A stretch of 64,000 nt of DNA from Solitalea longa (GTDB lineage Bacteria; Bacteroidota; Bacteroidia; Sphingobacteriales; Sphingobacteriaceae). The notes under the pieces are model-generated. The model saw only the letters and a list, made by a program, of their open reading frames with translations. It was not told the origin of the DNA and did no database searches. Below are positions 8,145 through 17,271 of the stretch, piece after piece. The DNA lies in contig NZ_PQVF01000008.1 of NCBI RefSeq assembly GCF_002920915.1, forward strand, positions 124,001 through 188,000. The letters are read 5' to 3'. Each line of letters starts with the position of its first letter. The stretch's first letter is position 1. A program made the position numbers and the translations under genes.

Positions 8145-9242
8145 TTATTTATTTTGAGCCGTTCTCTTCTGATCGTAATACCCAACCAGTAAGTTTACAA
8201 ACTCGTTATAACTTCTAATCCCTTTAGGTTGATTATTGGATCTCAAGAACCAGTCGTAATACCACTCGAAATAAGGCTCAATAGCGCTTGAATGGCTCAA
8301 CCAAAACTTTTTATATTCTCTAATATCTTCTTTAACACCTTTATTTAAGCTTTTATAACATTGCCTTCGCGCTACAGAATCCATTCTGCCCAATTCACCG
8401 GCCGTATACATAAAGGCTTCGAGTTCTGCTGAATAGATAAAAAAAGTATTATTGGTCTTCAGTGCGGTTAAATAACCAACAAAATTAGCTTCCTCCTCGG
8501 CTGAAATACCGCTTTGATGAGCCATTTCATGACAAATGGTAAAAGGTAGGCAAAATTTGGGAGGGTCGGTATTTACCTGAGCCTCACCAGAAAACGGATT
8601 ATAATAACCACCTATACCCGAATAGTTCAACAACTTTTTATACAGGGAGGTTTTGGTAGAATAAAACTTAAAATTAAAGGATGGATATTCCTGATAACCT
8701 GTTTTAGCGATCTCGTACAAATCTTTAGTTGAGAGTGTGGATTTATATTGCTTTAACGAGTCATTGGTAAGCTTTAAATGTGTTTCGTTTACTCTTTGTG
8801 CCAAAAATAAAGCTAGTTGCTTAAGCTGTTCTTTTTCGACTTTATCTGTTGTAATATTCAATCGCTCACTAAGAGGCTCCCGGAAATAATTAAATCCCCA
8901 GCAAATTTGAAAAATCAGGTAAGCTCCGATGAAAATGCCTAGTCCTTTAGCTAAACCCGAGAATAAAAACACGCCTTTCTTTTCTTTCGTCCTTACAAGC
9001 TTCTGTATAAACTTAAAAATGCTTAGCAAAGCAATTAAGATCACTACCGTATAAAGAATATCACCAAAGCTGAAAGGCAACCAACCAGTAATTAAGCGTA
9101 AAGTAGCTGAAATTGCGGTATAGATGTATCTGAAATAAACATGCTCTACGAGGATAGTGTAACCCCCAATAAGCCGGAAAATAAACAGTAAAAGAAGTAA
9201 GGTAATTAACCAGTAAACATTTCTCTTAAGCTGTTTATCCAT
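8145..9242 (-). CDS. DUF3810 membrane protein with a zinc-protease-like HExxH motif
   Basis: The N-terminal third has about three hydrophobic segments (roughly residues 10-30, 55-78 and 95-117). The soluble remainder holds CHEMAHQSG at about residues 236-244, an HExxH-type metal site, with a downstream EEEANF segment that could supply the third ligand. This fits DUF3810, a Bacteroidota family annotated only by sequence. The catalytic face is probably periplasmic; the substrate is unknown. The gene begins 3 nt after the end of gmhB, so the two form an operon read leftwards. Confidence 0.85.
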   Translation of the reverse strand: MDKQLKRNVYWLITLLLLLFIFRLIGGYTILVEHVYFRYIYTAISATLRLITGWLPFSFGDILYTVVILIALLSIFKFIQKLVRTKEKKGVFLFSGLAKGLGIFIGAYLIFQICWGFNYFREPLSERLNITTDKVEKEQLKQLALFLAQRVNETHLKLTNDSLKQYKSTLSTKDLYEIAKTGYQEYPSFNFKFYSTKTSLYKKLLNYSGIGGYYNPFSGEAQVNTDPPKFCLPFTICHEMAHQSGISAEEEANFVGYLTALKTNNTFFIYSAELEAFMYTAGELGRMDSVARRQCYKSLNKGVKEDIREYKKFWLSHSSAIEPYFEWYYDWFLRSNNQPKGIRSYNEFVNLLVGYYDQKRTAQNK

Positions 9243-9245
9243 AAA

Positions 9246-9734
9246 CTAAGCGGTAATTAAATGAAGAATTTCTGAAATCGGTTGATCACTGTCAATAAGA
9301 ATGCCTGTTACGCCAGCCTTCTCTCCTGCTTCAACATCACGGTCGCGATCACCAATAAAATATGATTTAGATTTATCAATATCAAAACGGGCAATGGCCT
9401 TTTCTAAAAGCAAGGAACCCGGCTTGCGGCAAAAACAGTTACTGGTATACTCCGGATGATGATTACAGTAATAGATCTCTGTAAACTCCACTCCATGGGC
9501 TGCATATTGCCTCTGAAGTTCAGTATGCATGCTTTGAAGCGTTTTTTCAGTGTACCATCCTTTGGCCAAACCGCCTTGATTGGTAACCACTATCAATAAA
9601 AATCCCCTGTCCTGCAACTCTTTTAAAGGTTTAAAATTATGTTCAAGCACCTGGAATTCTTGCATGGTACATACATAATCACCTAACTCTTTATTTAAAA
9701 CGCCATCACGGTCGAGGAAAATTGCTTTATTCAT
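9246..9734 (-). CDS. gmhB: HAD-IIIA phosphatase, D,D-heptose 1,7-bisphosphate phosphatase type
   Basis: GmhB removes the C7 phosphate from heptose bisphosphate during ADP-heptose (LPS core) synthesis. The HAD nucleophile motif is FLDRDGVLN near residues 6-14, motif II is VVTNQGG, and motif IV is FIGDRDRDVEAG. The zinc loop typical of GmhB is present (CNHHPEYTSNCFC). At 162 aa it is slightly short but complete. A related histidinol-phosphate phosphatase (HisB-N) is the main alternative; no his genes are nearby. It is the first gene of a two-gene operon with the DUF3810 gene. Confidence 0.85.
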   Translation of the reverse strand: MNKAIFLDRDGVLNKELGDYVCTMQEFQVLEHNFKPLKELQDRGFLLIVVTNQGGLAKGWYTEKTLQSMHTELQRQYAAHGVEFTEIYYCNHHPEYTSNCFCRKPGSLLLEKAIARFDIDKSKSYFIGDRDRDVEAGEKAGVTGILIDSDQPISEILHLITA

Positions 9735-9860
9735 TTTGCTGATGTATCTACGGAAGCATTAGGAAGCGGAGAATTCCGCTCGCCTTGTACTTCTGTTTTG
9801 CAAATATGTAGAATTAAATATCTTTACTAAAACACAATTGTATAAACCTAAAACTATCTT

Positions 9861-10280
9861 ATGGAGTTAAATTTCTTTTCAGAAGTAAACTATCTGGCTG
9901 TGCTTCTGGCATCTATCATCTATTTTTTCACCGGCGCTGTTTGGTATTCTCCTTTATTATTTGGTAATAAATGGATGGCTGCATTGGGAAAAACAAAAGA
10001 TCAGCTGGTAAGACATGGCATGGGGGTAACCTATCTCCTAACTTTTATTGGAATATTCTTATCTGTGTTAACGCTTGCTTTGGTGCTTCAGGTGCTACAC
10101 ATCAATGATGGCATTGCCGGGTTAAAGACAGGCTTATTGTTAACGCTGGCATTTGCCGGAACTACCTCTTTAATAAACTCACTGTTTGCAGACCGTCCCC
10201 GAGCACTATTTTACATTGATTTGGGGTATCATGCATTCGGACTTTCTTTGGCCGGTTTTATTATCGGAATTTGGCAATAG
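9861..10280 (+). CDS. DUF1761 small integral membrane protein
   Basis: A 139-aa protein with four predicted membrane segments and the DUF1761 features: an aromatic GAVWYSPLLFGNKWM loop after the first helix and a C-terminal GYHAFGLSLAGFIIG helix. No function is established for the family. It is transcribed away from gmhB and is followed, 31 nt later, by the OPT transporter, which seems to have its own promoter box. Confidence 0.85.
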   Translation: MELNFFSEVNYLAVLLASIIYFFTGAVWYSPLLFGNKWMAALGKTKDQLVRHGMGVTYLLTFIGIFLSVLTLALVLQVLHINDGIAGLKTGLLLTLAFAGTTSLINSLFADRPRALFYIDLGYHAFGLSLAGFIIGIWQ

Positions 10281-10281
10281 T

Positions 10282-10289
10282 TACCTTTG
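10282..10289 (+). promoter_or_regulatory. -7 promoter element TACCTTTG for the OPT transporter
   Basis: Exact TAnnTTTG match immediately after the DUF1761 stop codon and 22 nt before the ATG at 10312. No convincing -33 box is visible. Confidence 0.5.
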
Positions 10290-10311
10290 AAAATATTTTA
10301 AGATTTAATGC

Positions 10312-12354
10312 ATGCAAGAATCTACTCATCAATTTAAACCTTATGTTTCGGCCAACACTAAAATGGCTGAGTTTACTGTTAAATCAGTTATTTTAGGTGG
10401 TATCTTCGGAATCATATTCGGAGCGGCTAACGTTTATCTGGCACTAAAAGCCGGGCTTACTGTTTCTGCTTCCATTCCTATCTCCGTGATGGCCATTTCT
10501 TTGGGCCGCAAACTTTTTAAAACCACCATTTTAGAAAATAATATCATTCAAACAACCGGTTCGGCAGGCGAATCAATTGCTTCTGGAGTTGCTTTTACAT
10601 TACCTGCATTCTTATTCCTGTCCATAACCGAAGGTGGTAAAAGTGTGGGAGCCGATTACTTTAATTACGTTACAATTTTCACATTAGCGGCTTTAGGCGG
10701 AATTTTAGGAACATTAATGATGATTCCGCTGAGAAGATCCCTGATTGTTAAAGAACATGGAAATCTCCCTTACCCCGAAGGAACGGCCTGTGCTTCGGTA
10801 TTAATTGCCGGTGAAAAAGGCGGTGACTTTTCTAAAACCGCTTATCAGGGTCTAGGATTTGCCATCATCTATGCCATTTTTCAAAAAATCTTCAACCTGA
10901 TTGCAGCTGTACCAGCATGGACAACTCAACAAACTAATAAGTTTTTTCCATCAGCTACCGTTAATGGTGAAATAACTCCCGAATACTTAGGTGTGGGTTA
11001 TATCATTGGCCCTCGTATAGCAGGTGTTTTAGTTGCCGGTGGTGTTTTGGCTTGGTTGGGTTTAATTCCGCTTTTAGCATTTTTAGTACCCGGAGAAACC
11101 GTAGCCACCCAGTTGATCAAGCTGGGATACATGAAAGATCTGATGACTGCAGGTGGTGATTTAGGATGGAATCCTACTGCTAAAACTTTTGAAGACACGG
11201 CATCTGCTATTTACTATGCATACGTTCGTCAAATTGGAGCCGGAGCAGTTGCGATTGGCGGTTTAATGACCTTGTTGAAAAGCATTCCTACCATTGTACG
11301 CTCGTTTAAAGAAAGTTTAGGATCTCTTAATGACCGTCAAACGGACGAAAACGTTTCCAGAACCGAACGCGATCTTTCTTTTAAGGTGGTAATTGTGGGT
11401 AGCATTGCTTTAGTACTTTTAATACTTTGTATGCCACAAATCCCAAGCAGCACCATTATTGGCAAATTGCTTATTGGAATTTTGGTAATTGTATTCGGAT
11501 TTTTCTTTGTTACGGTTTCCAGTCGTATTGTGGGTTTAATTGGTTCGAGTTCTAACCCTATTTCGGGTATGACCATTGCGACTTTAATGGGCACCTGTCT
11601 GATCTTTATTAGTGTTGGCTGGACAGGTAAATTATTTGAACCAATGGCATTGGTAGTGGGTGCTATTATTTGTATTGCTGCAGCAAACGCCGGAGCTACT
11701 TCTCAGGATTTGAAAACCGGCTACATTATTGGAGCGACCCCAAAATATCAGCAAATAGCTTTATTTGTTGGAGCAGTTGTTTCATCAATTGTTATTGGTG
11801 CCACTATAAAAATGCTGGACACTCCTACCGATGCTGCTCTTCATGAAGGTATTACACATATGATTGGTACTAAAGCATTCCCTTCCCCACAAGGAACATT
11901 AATGGCCACTTTAATCCGCGGATTGTTATCCTTTAACCTCGACTGGCAGTTTGTTTTGGTGGGTGCATTTCTTTCTATTACTATTGAACTTTGTGGAGTC
12001 AACGCACTTTCTTTTGCTGTTGGCGCTTATCTGCCGCTGTCAACTACTCTTCCAATTTTTGTGGGTGGAGCCATTAAAGGTTTGGTTGATTTTAAAATGA
12101 AAAAACAGGGCCGTCATGAGGATGAAGAGCTTGGTAAAGGAAGTTTGTTTGCCACCGGACTTGTTGCTGGAGGGGCAGTTGCGGGTGTTTTAATTGCTTT
12201 TGCCCAGGTTTTATTTGAAAAACCATTGCAAGCCATCAGCTGGCAATCCTCCCTTGAAAAAACAATGGGATCCGGAGGTTATATGCTTTTGGGAACCTTA
12301 ATTTTTGCTTTCATGGGATATGTACTCTACAGGGTAGCTATGAAAAAAGAATGA
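10312..12354 (+). CDS. OPT-family oligopeptide transporter
   Basis: A 680-aa polytopic membrane protein with about 14-16 hydrophobic segments. It matches the OPT superfamily: a conserved first helix region (VKSVILGGIFGIIFGAANVY), then NIIQTTGSAGESIASGVAFT, and NLPYPEGTACASVLIAGEKGG, which are hallmarks of the bacterial oligopeptide branch. It probably imports peptides or peptide-metal complexes across the inner membrane by proton coupling. The two long loops (about residues 330-350 and 600-615) are hydrophilic. The gene appears monocistronic and ends in a long inverted repeat. Confidence 0.92.
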   Translation: MQESTHQFKPYVSANTKMAEFTVKSVILGGIFGIIFGAANVYLALKAGLTVSASIPISVMAISLGRKLFKTTILENNIIQTTGSAGESIASGVAFTLPAFLFLSITEGGKSVGADYFNYVTIFTLAALGGILGTLMMIPLRRSLIVKEHGNLPYPEGTACASVLIAGEKGGDFSKTAYQGLGFAIIYAIFQKIFNLIAAVPAWTTQQTNKFFPSATVNGEITPEYLGVGYIIGPRIAGVLVAGGVLAWLGLIPLLAFLVPGETVATQLIKLGYMKDLMTAGGDLGWNPTAKTFEDTASAIYYAYVRQIGAGAVAIGGLMTLLKSIPTIVRSFKESLGSLNDRQTDENVSRTERDLSFKVVIVGSIALVLLILCMPQIPSSTIIGKLLIGILVIVFGFFFVTVSSRIVGLIGSSSNPISGMTIATLMGTCLIFISVGWTGKLFEPMALVVGAIICIAAANAGATSQDLKTGYIIGATPKYQQIALFVGAVVSSIVIGATIKMLDTPTDAALHEGITHMIGTKAFPSPQGTLMATLIRGLLSFNLDWQFVLVGAFLSITIELCGVNALSFAVGAYLPLSTTLPIFVGGAIKGLVDFKMKKQGRHEDEELGKGSLFATGLVAGGAVAGVLIAFAQVLFEKPLQAISWQSSLEKTMGSGGYMLLGTLIFAFMGYVLYRVAMKKE

Positions 12355-12363
12355 AATTAATTT

Positions 12364-12417
12364 AATAATTTGAGGATGTGGAAATTTGAAAATATTTTGC
12401 CACATCCTCAAATTATT
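12364..12417 (+). terminator. Long perfect inverted repeat after the OPT gene
   Basis: An 18-bp perfect stem (12364-12381 against 12400-12417, core tttgaggatgtgg) with an 18-nt AT-rich loop. There is no long T-run directly after it. It may end OPT transcription, but it also resembles the AAATCTC-like intergenic repeat DNA that follows, so the terminator call is tentative. Confidence 0.55.
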
Positions 12418-12433
12418 CATTTAGGAAACAGGG

Positions 12434-12478
12434 ACTTCCCAATTCTCAAATCATCAAATTTCCTAATTCTCAAATTAC
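12434..12478 (+). repeat. Degenerate AATTCTCAAAT-type repeat
   Basis: Imperfect units near 7 nt (aattctc, aaatcat, caaattt, cctaatt, ctcaaat) resemble a decayed form of the AAATCTC array at 5676-5758. It lies between the long inverted repeat and the SAM riboswitch. Confidence 0.55.
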
Positions 12479-12533
12479 TCTTGCTTTATATTTTCTAATT
12501 CCTTTTCTTTGCGGCAGTAAAAGTTCTTTAAAA

Positions 12534-12648
12534 TTCTTATCCAGAAAGACGGAGGGACAGGCCCGATGAAGTCTTAGCAACCTTAATGATCTTGCATTAA
12601 AAGGTGCTAATTCCTGTGACGCAACAGTTTGTGTCATGAAGATAAGCA
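12534..12648 (+). promoter_or_regulatory. SAM-I (S-box) riboswitch controlling homoserine dehydrogenase
   Basis: The S-box core is plain: cagaaagacggagggac, then ggcccgatgaagtcttagcaacc, then ggtgctaattcctg. P1 is closed by cttatc (12536-12541) and gataag (12641-12646). The P3 arm pairs ccttaatg with cattaaaagg and the P4 arm pairs gtgac with gtcat. Binding SAM should lower expression of the downstream hom. No classic GC-rich terminator is visible in the 158 nt between aptamer and ATG, so the switch mechanism is unclear. Confidence 0.95.
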
Positions 12649-12805
12649 AGTAGCAATTTTAACCTACGCTGATAAAATCCAATTTTATTTCTTCAACAAA
12701 CTGCCACCGTCATAGATAATAATTGACGATTCGTATTGCACTTCGAAAACTCGTTCTGATTTAGAATTAAACTATTACTCATAACTTATTCATCAACAAC
12801 TTTTT

Positions 12806-14047
12806 ATGAGCAAAAAAATTAAATTAGGTTTATTTGGATTTGGCTGCGTGGGTCAGGGTTTGTACAATGTATTAAATCAAACAGAAGGCATTAAAGCAGA
12901 GATACTTAAAATTTGTATTAAAAATGCAGATAAAAAACGTGCTCTTCCTGCCGAATACTTCACAGTTGAAAAAAACGAAATTCTGTTTAACGACGATATT
13001 AATGTTGTTGTTGAGATGATTGACGATGCGGAGGCTGCTTTTGAAATTGTTAAGACAGCGCTTCAAAATGGTAAAGCTGTGGTAACCGCCAATAAAAAGA
13101 TGATTGCCGATCATTTTGTTGAATTGTATGAGTTGCAACAACAATACAATGTTCCATTGTTGTATGAAGCTTCTGCTTGCGCCAGTATTCCAATTATCAG
13201 AAACCTTGAAGAATATTACGACAATGATCTATTAGGTGCTGTTGAAGGTATTTTCAATGGTTCTACCAATTATATTTTAACCAAAATCTTTAAAGATAAT
13301 ATTGATTTTGCTACCGCTTTAAAGCAAGCCCAGGATATAGGCTTTGCCGAAACTGATCCCACACTGGATGTTGAAGCTTATGATCCAAAGTATAAGCTAT
13401 GTATAATTTTAGCTCATACCTTCGGATTATTTGTAAAACCTGAAGAAGTATTTAACTACGGAATTCAGAACTTATCAACTTTCGACATTCAGTATGCAAA
13501 TGAAAAAGGTTACAAAATTAAACTGGTTGCATTCTGTCGTAAGGTAGATAACAAGATTGTTGCCGGAGTGTTGCCGCGTTTTATCAAACCGGAAAACAAA
13601 CTTTACAATATTGAAAATGAATACAACGGTATTTTAGTAGAAAGTGCTTTTACTGAATCACAGTTTTTTGCCGGTAAAGGAGCTGGAAGCAATCCTACTG
13701 GTTCTGCAGTTCTTTCAGACATATCAGCCCTTACCTACAACTACAAGTACGAATACAAAAAACATAACCGTGGTGCTAAAGTTGAGTTAACTGATAATTT
13801 TTCAGTCGATTTATATGTTCGCTATTCAACCGCTAACCCTATTGACACTAAGCTGTTCTCAAAAATCAAGGAATCATATGCCAACACTGATTCGGCTTAC
13901 GTAGTAGGAACCATTAATTTTTCCGACTTACGTAAATCAGATTTATTAAAACGTAAGGACATTAATTTGATCGTCGCCGCCGATTCGAAATTTGAAGCCA
14001 TTCAAAATAATGTTGCAAGTTCTAAAGAAGCAGTGGAGATCTGCTAA
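12806..14047 (+). CDS. hom: Homoserine dehydrogenase
   Basis: Reduces aspartate semialdehyde to homoserine with NAD(P)H, the branch point to methionine and threonine. The Rossmann motif GLFGFGCVGQGL is at residues 8-19. The substrate region is EGIFNGSTNYILT (about 147-159), and the catalytic stretch runs through ETDPTLDVEAYDPKYK with D193 and K197. At 413 aa it is a stand-alone enzyme, not fused to aspartokinase. The C-terminal ~60 residues are in ACT-domain position but lack a motif I can assign. A SAM-I riboswitch upstream ties it to methionine supply; no thr or lysC genes are adjacent. Confidence 0.95.
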   Translation: MSKKIKLGLFGFGCVGQGLYNVLNQTEGIKAEILKICIKNADKKRALPAEYFTVEKNEILFNDDINVVVEMIDDAEAAFEIVKTALQNGKAVVTANKKMIADHFVELYELQQQYNVPLLYEASACASIPIIRNLEEYYDNDLLGAVEGIFNGSTNYILTKIFKDNIDFATALKQAQDIGFAETDPTLDVEAYDPKYKLCIILAHTFGLFVKPEEVFNYGIQNLSTFDIQYANEKGYKIKLVAFCRKVDNKIVAGVLPRFIKPENKLYNIENEYNGILVESAFTESQFFAGKGAGSNPTGSAVLSDISALTYNYKYEYKKHNRGAKVELTDNFSVDLYVRYSTANPIDTKLFSKIKESYANTDSAYVVGTINFSDLRKSDLLKRKDINLIVAADSKFEAIQNNVASSKEAVEIC

Positions 14048-14070
14048 TTTAGAAACCTTTATAAATAAGA

Positions 14071-14109
14071 AAATGTCCGTGAAACAGTTTTGCTACGCGG
14101 GCATTTTTA
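14071..14109 (+). terminator. Intrinsic terminator after hom
   Basis: A nine-pair stem including G-T pairs (atgtccgtg / cgcgggcat), flanked by A- and T-runs. Confidence 0.75.
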
Positions 14110-14161
14110 TTTATATTCAACTCTCTAACAATGTTTTACGCTCACACTAACACAATAAACA

Positions 14162-14812
14162 ATGGAAGCGACCGCAGAATTAATTAAAGCCATTGAGACC
14201 AATCAAAAGAAAACTGTTGAACTTTTAATTTCATTAAGCCCTGAATTAGCCAGTTCAACCCTCTCCTCTGGCCTGTCAACTCTCTTGCTAGCTTCTTATT
14301 ATCGCCACCAGGAAATGGTTGACTTACTTTTAAAGAATCTTGTTCAAATTGATTTACATGAAGCCTCAGCCATAGGACAAACCGGTTTGGTGGATGAGTT
14401 ACTCGATTGTAATCCTTTTTCGGTTGATGCATTTTCGGCGGATGGATTTACACCGTTGGGTTATGCCTGTTATTTCAACCATTATGATACGGCTAAATTA
14501 TTGATTCATTGTGGGGCCGATGTCAACCTGGCATCTGATAACGATTTTAAAGTTGCTCCTATTCATTCGGCGGTTGCTTGTAACAGCGTTGAAATTACCA
14601 ACCTGCTTATTAGCAATAATGCGAATGTTAATGTAATGCAGGCTCTCGGTGCAACTCCATTGCATACTGCGGCCCATAACGGAAATCACCAATTGGTTTC
14701 AATCCTGTTAAAAGCCGGAGCCGATAAGCATGCAAGAATGAATGATGGAAGAACACCACTTGAAATGGCATTGGAGAAAAAATATAAAGAACTGGAAACC
14801 TTCCTGGTTTAA
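14162..14812 (+). CDS. Ankyrin-repeat protein
   Basis: A 216-aa protein made almost wholly of ankyrin repeats. The clearest copies contain DGFTPLGYACYFNHYDTAKLLI (two stretches, about residues 100-121), APIHSAVACNSVEITNLLI, and TPLHTAAHNGNHQLVSILLKAGA, each with the TPLH-like turn. It has no signal peptide or membrane helix, so it is probably cytoplasmic and works by protein-protein contact. The partner is unknown. It is monocistronic, after the hom terminator and convergent with the PspC gene, 4 nt apart. Confidence 0.88.
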   Translation: MEATAELIKAIETNQKKTVELLISLSPELASSTLSSGLSTLLLASYYRHQEMVDLLLKNLVQIDLHEASAIGQTGLVDELLDCNPFSVDAFSADGFTPLGYACYFNHYDTAKLLIHCGADVNLASDNDFKVAPIHSAVACNSVEITNLLISNNANVNVMQALGATPLHTAAHNGNHQLVSILLKAGADKHARMNDGRTPLEMALEKKYKELETFLV

Positions 14813-14816
14813 TAAA

Positions 14817-15041
14817 CTACATTTCCCAGATACTGCTTTTTCTTTTCTGTTTAAGGTATAATCGTAAATCTAGCACCAAAGCCGCGAATAGATAAAATAT
14901 TATAGGAAAACCCACTGCTATAAACGAAGCATAAATAAAAAACAATCTCAATTTTGATGTTGAAATATTAAATCGCTCGGCAATATAATTACAAACACCG
15001 AACGACTGACGTTCGAAAAAACAAATTATTCGTTGTAGCAT
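14817..15041 (-). CDS. PspC-domain small membrane protein
   Basis: About 74 aa from the ATG at 15041 (an earlier in-frame start at 15080 would overlap the upstream gene by 55 nt). The PspC signature is recognisable: GVCNYIAERFNISTSKLRL, followed by a single long hydrophobic helix (FFIYASFIAVGFPIIFYLFAA in two pieces) and a basic tail. PspC proteins act in phage-shock-type envelope stress responses, but no pspA is nearby. The start overlaps the end of the DUF2851 gene, so translation is probably coupled. Confidence 0.8.
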   Translation of the reverse strand: MLQRIICFFERQSFGVCNYIAERFNISTSKLRLFFIYASFIAVGFPIIFYLFAALVLDLRLYLKQKRKSSIWEM

Positions 15042-16312
15042 TTCTTCAATAGTTTTACTCCAATGGCGCAAGTTAAACATTTTTTCTTATCACAATACCT
15101 TGTTTTTAAATGAAGTAAGGCCTGTGAGTCGGCTGCATTCTTGCTTTTAATTCCAACCTCTGCAAATTGTTTAACAATCAAATTTTGCTCTGATTTAATA
15201 GTTTGTAGCAAATTTAAGGCCTTTGTTGCAAGTGTCTCATCTCCCATTTTTTTGCCATAGACAAACATAAACGGTATCACCACATTGATTAAAATAATAA
15301 AAATTGATTTTTTCCCTAATGTTTTTCTTTGACTTGATAATGTTGTTTTTCCGAACAAGTAATGAGCATTCCAGTAATCATTAGCTTCAACTGCAAATAA
15401 TTCCTCGAGTTCCTTAAGACTATTGCTCTCAATAATTCTCGAAAATAAATGGCTCGATTTATAAATTAAAGCCGCAAACTGTGAAATACGTATGGTTGGG
15501 AAATTTGAAGGCCGCAAGCGTAAGAATTTCCACAAGTAATTATCAATTGGACTTAATGAATATTTTTTCTGCAAAAAGGCATATTCCTTTTTCAGTGATA
15601 AAAAATAGGGATCATTAAAATGGTCACTTAAAAATCCCCCTTGCCCAAACAGTAAGGCCTCTAGTTGCAATAAATTAGTTTTATGTTTTGCATAAATAAT
15701 TGAAGAAATGGATCGTGCAAGCAATAAAAAAGTTTCGGCATTAACGTGAAATCCAAAACTCCGGGCCATTAAACGATAAAAAGTTTCTTCCCAGTTTTGT
15801 ATGGTTAAATCAAGCTCAGTTTCAATTATTACGGCTTTTTCTTCTAAACGCTCAACTATTAACCGATCTAACCAATTATCAAAAGTGAATGAATCTATAG
15901 AGCCGATTAAAGCATCACAAGCAAAATAATGATCATTCTCTGATAAGAGTTGATACCTGTTTAACAACTGCGGTTGAATGTATTGGGATATATCCAGTGT
16001 TGGTATCAAATAGCCGGCAGTATTTTTTACCTGGCAATCATTTTTGTACACAACATGAAGGATCACATTGTCATACAACTTATCATTAGTATGGTGATGC
16101 TTGTTCCAATCAGAAGCTTGTTGATGAATTTCAACGTTTCCGGCCCAAATTGTTTTTCCAATTTTTAGCCTTGCATTAAAAAAGTCAGGACCGGCATTTT
16201 TATTGTGAACACCCGTATGAATAATTTCAATAGGATCGCCATCCGTTGTTTGTAAATGAAGTACATCAAAAAGTTTATACTTCCATATAAAATGTAAAAG
16301 TTCTTCTTTCAT
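15026..16312 (-). CDS. DUF2851 family protein
   Basis: A 428-aa protein that fits the Bacteroidota family DUF2851, recognisable from the N-terminal block (LHFIWKYKLFD, HTGVHNKNAGPDFFNARL, WAGNVEIHQQASDW) and the C-terminal four-Cys pattern CDKKKCLTCAIG. The N-terminal block with conserved His, Asn, Asp and Glu looks enzyme-like and nuclease-like, but this is inference. No signal peptide or membrane segment is seen. The gene shares an operon with PspC downstream. Confidence 0.8.
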   Translation of the reverse strand: MKEELLHFIWKYKLFDVLHLQTTDGDPIEIIHTGVHNKNAGPDFFNARLKIGKTIWAGNVEIHQQASDWNKHHHTNDKLYDNVILHVVYKNDCQVKNTAGYLIPTLDISQYIQPQLLNRYQLLSENDHYFACDALIGSIDSFTFDNWLDRLIVERLEEKAVIIETELDLTIQNWEETFYRLMARSFGFHVNAETFLLLARSISSIIYAKHKTNLLQLEALLFGQGGFLSDHFNDPYFLSLKKEYAFLQKKYSLSPIDNYLWKFLRLRPSNFPTIRISQFAALIYKSSHLFSRIIESNSLKELEELFAVEANDYWNAHYLFGKTTLSSQRKTLGKKSIFIILINVVIPFMFVYGKKMGDETLATKALNLLQTIKSEQNLIVKQFAEVGIKSKNAADSQALLHLKTRYCDKKKCLTCAIGVKLLKKCYNE

Positions 16313-16364
16313 AGATAGGTAGGCTGTGTTTACTAAATATAATAATCCTGAATAGTATAAAACA

Positions 16365-16402
16365 AAAAAGGCTCAACGTATTTAAACATTGAGCCTTTTT
16401 CG
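16365..16402 (-). terminator. Intrinsic terminator after pyrF
   Basis: A 12-bp stem (aaaaaggctcaa / ttgagccttttt) with a 12-nt loop between pyrF and the DUF2851 gene, both read leftwards. It is symmetrical in its A- and T-runs. Confidence 0.85.
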
Positions 16403-16417
16403 AAATCTGATTTTAGA

Positions 16418-17248
16418 TTATCTTAAATATTTATCAAGCAGGATATCCATTTCATCACGAAGCTTTTTAGCCTCCACACGTGCCTTTTCCGCGAAATCTT
16501 CACCATTTGACGCATATATAATACCTCTGGATGAGTTAACCAGCAATCCACATTTATCATTCATTCCGTATTGGGCCACTTCTTGCAAACTGCCGCCCTG
16601 GGCTCCCACACCCGGCACCAATAAAAAATTATCAGGAGCAATATTGCGTATAACTTCCAGCTCACTAGCTCGTGTAGCCCCCACAACAAACATTAATCGA
16701 TCGGCATTGGCCCATGTATGAGCCTGTTTTATCACCTTTTCATACAGCCGTTCCTCAGCATTCACCAACGAAAACTGAAAATCCTTGCTGCCATTATTAG
16801 AGGTTAAAGCCAGCAAAATGACCCATTTATTTTCGAAATTTAAGAATGGACTTACACTATCAATACCCATGTAAGGAGCAACGGTGATTGAATCAAAATC
16901 AAAACCTGATTCTTTCTTGTTAAAAAATGCCCGGGCGTACATTTCTGAAGTATTTCCAATATCCCCTCTTTTTGCATCAGCTATGGTGAATATATCCGAC
17001 GGGATAAGATCCATAGTTTGCTGAAGATCTTGCCAGCCCTGTACTCCCCTGCTTTCATAAAAAGCTGTATTAGGCTTAAATGAAACACAATATTCTGCCG
17101 TTGCTTCAATAATCTGTTTATTGAATTCAACTACAGGATTTTCATATTTCAGTAAATGTTTAGGTATTTTGGTAAGATCCGTATCAAGTCCAACACACAA
17201 AAAAGATCTTTTTTTCAGAATGTTATCAAAAAGCTGTTGCCTGTTCAT
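16418..17248 (-). CDS. pyrF: Orotidine 5'-phosphate decarboxylase (type 2)
   Basis: Converts OMP to UMP, the last step of pyrimidine synthesis. The fold markers are [13 protein letters not shown] near residues 17-29, [11 protein letters not shown], and the catalytic [14 protein letters not shown] with the active-site Lys. At 276 aa it fits the longer type 2 branch rather than the ~230-aa E. coli type. The ATG at 17248 is preferred over a TTG at 17266, because the TTG lies inside the TAAATTTG promoter box. Confidence 0.95.
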   Translation of the reverse strand: MNRQQLFDNILKKRSFLCVGLDTDLTKIPKHLLKYENPVVEFNKQIIEATAEYCVSFKPNTAFYESRGVQGWQDLQQTMDLIPSDIFTIADAKRGDIGNTSEMYARAFFNKKESGFDFDSITVAPYMGIDSVSPFLNFENKWVILLALTSNNGSKDFQFSLVNAEERLYEKVIKQAHTWANADRLMFVVGATRASELEVIRNIAPDNFLLVPGVGAQGGSLQEVAQYGMNDKCGLLVNSSRGIIYASNGEDFAEKARVEAKKLRDEMDILLDKYLR

Positions 17249-17263
17249 TTTTAAAGATTTGGG

Positions 17264-17271
17264 CAAATTTA
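17264..17271 (-). promoter_or_regulatory. -7 promoter element TAAATTTG for pyrF
   Basis: Exact TAnnTTTG match 16 nt upstream of the pyrF ATG. It overlaps an alternative upstream TTG codon and so decides the start. Confidence 0.6.

Noticed and set aside
10051-10058. GAATATTC in the DUF1761 gene as a regulator site
   Set aside because: A single copy inside a coding region without longer symmetry; expected by chance in a window of this size.
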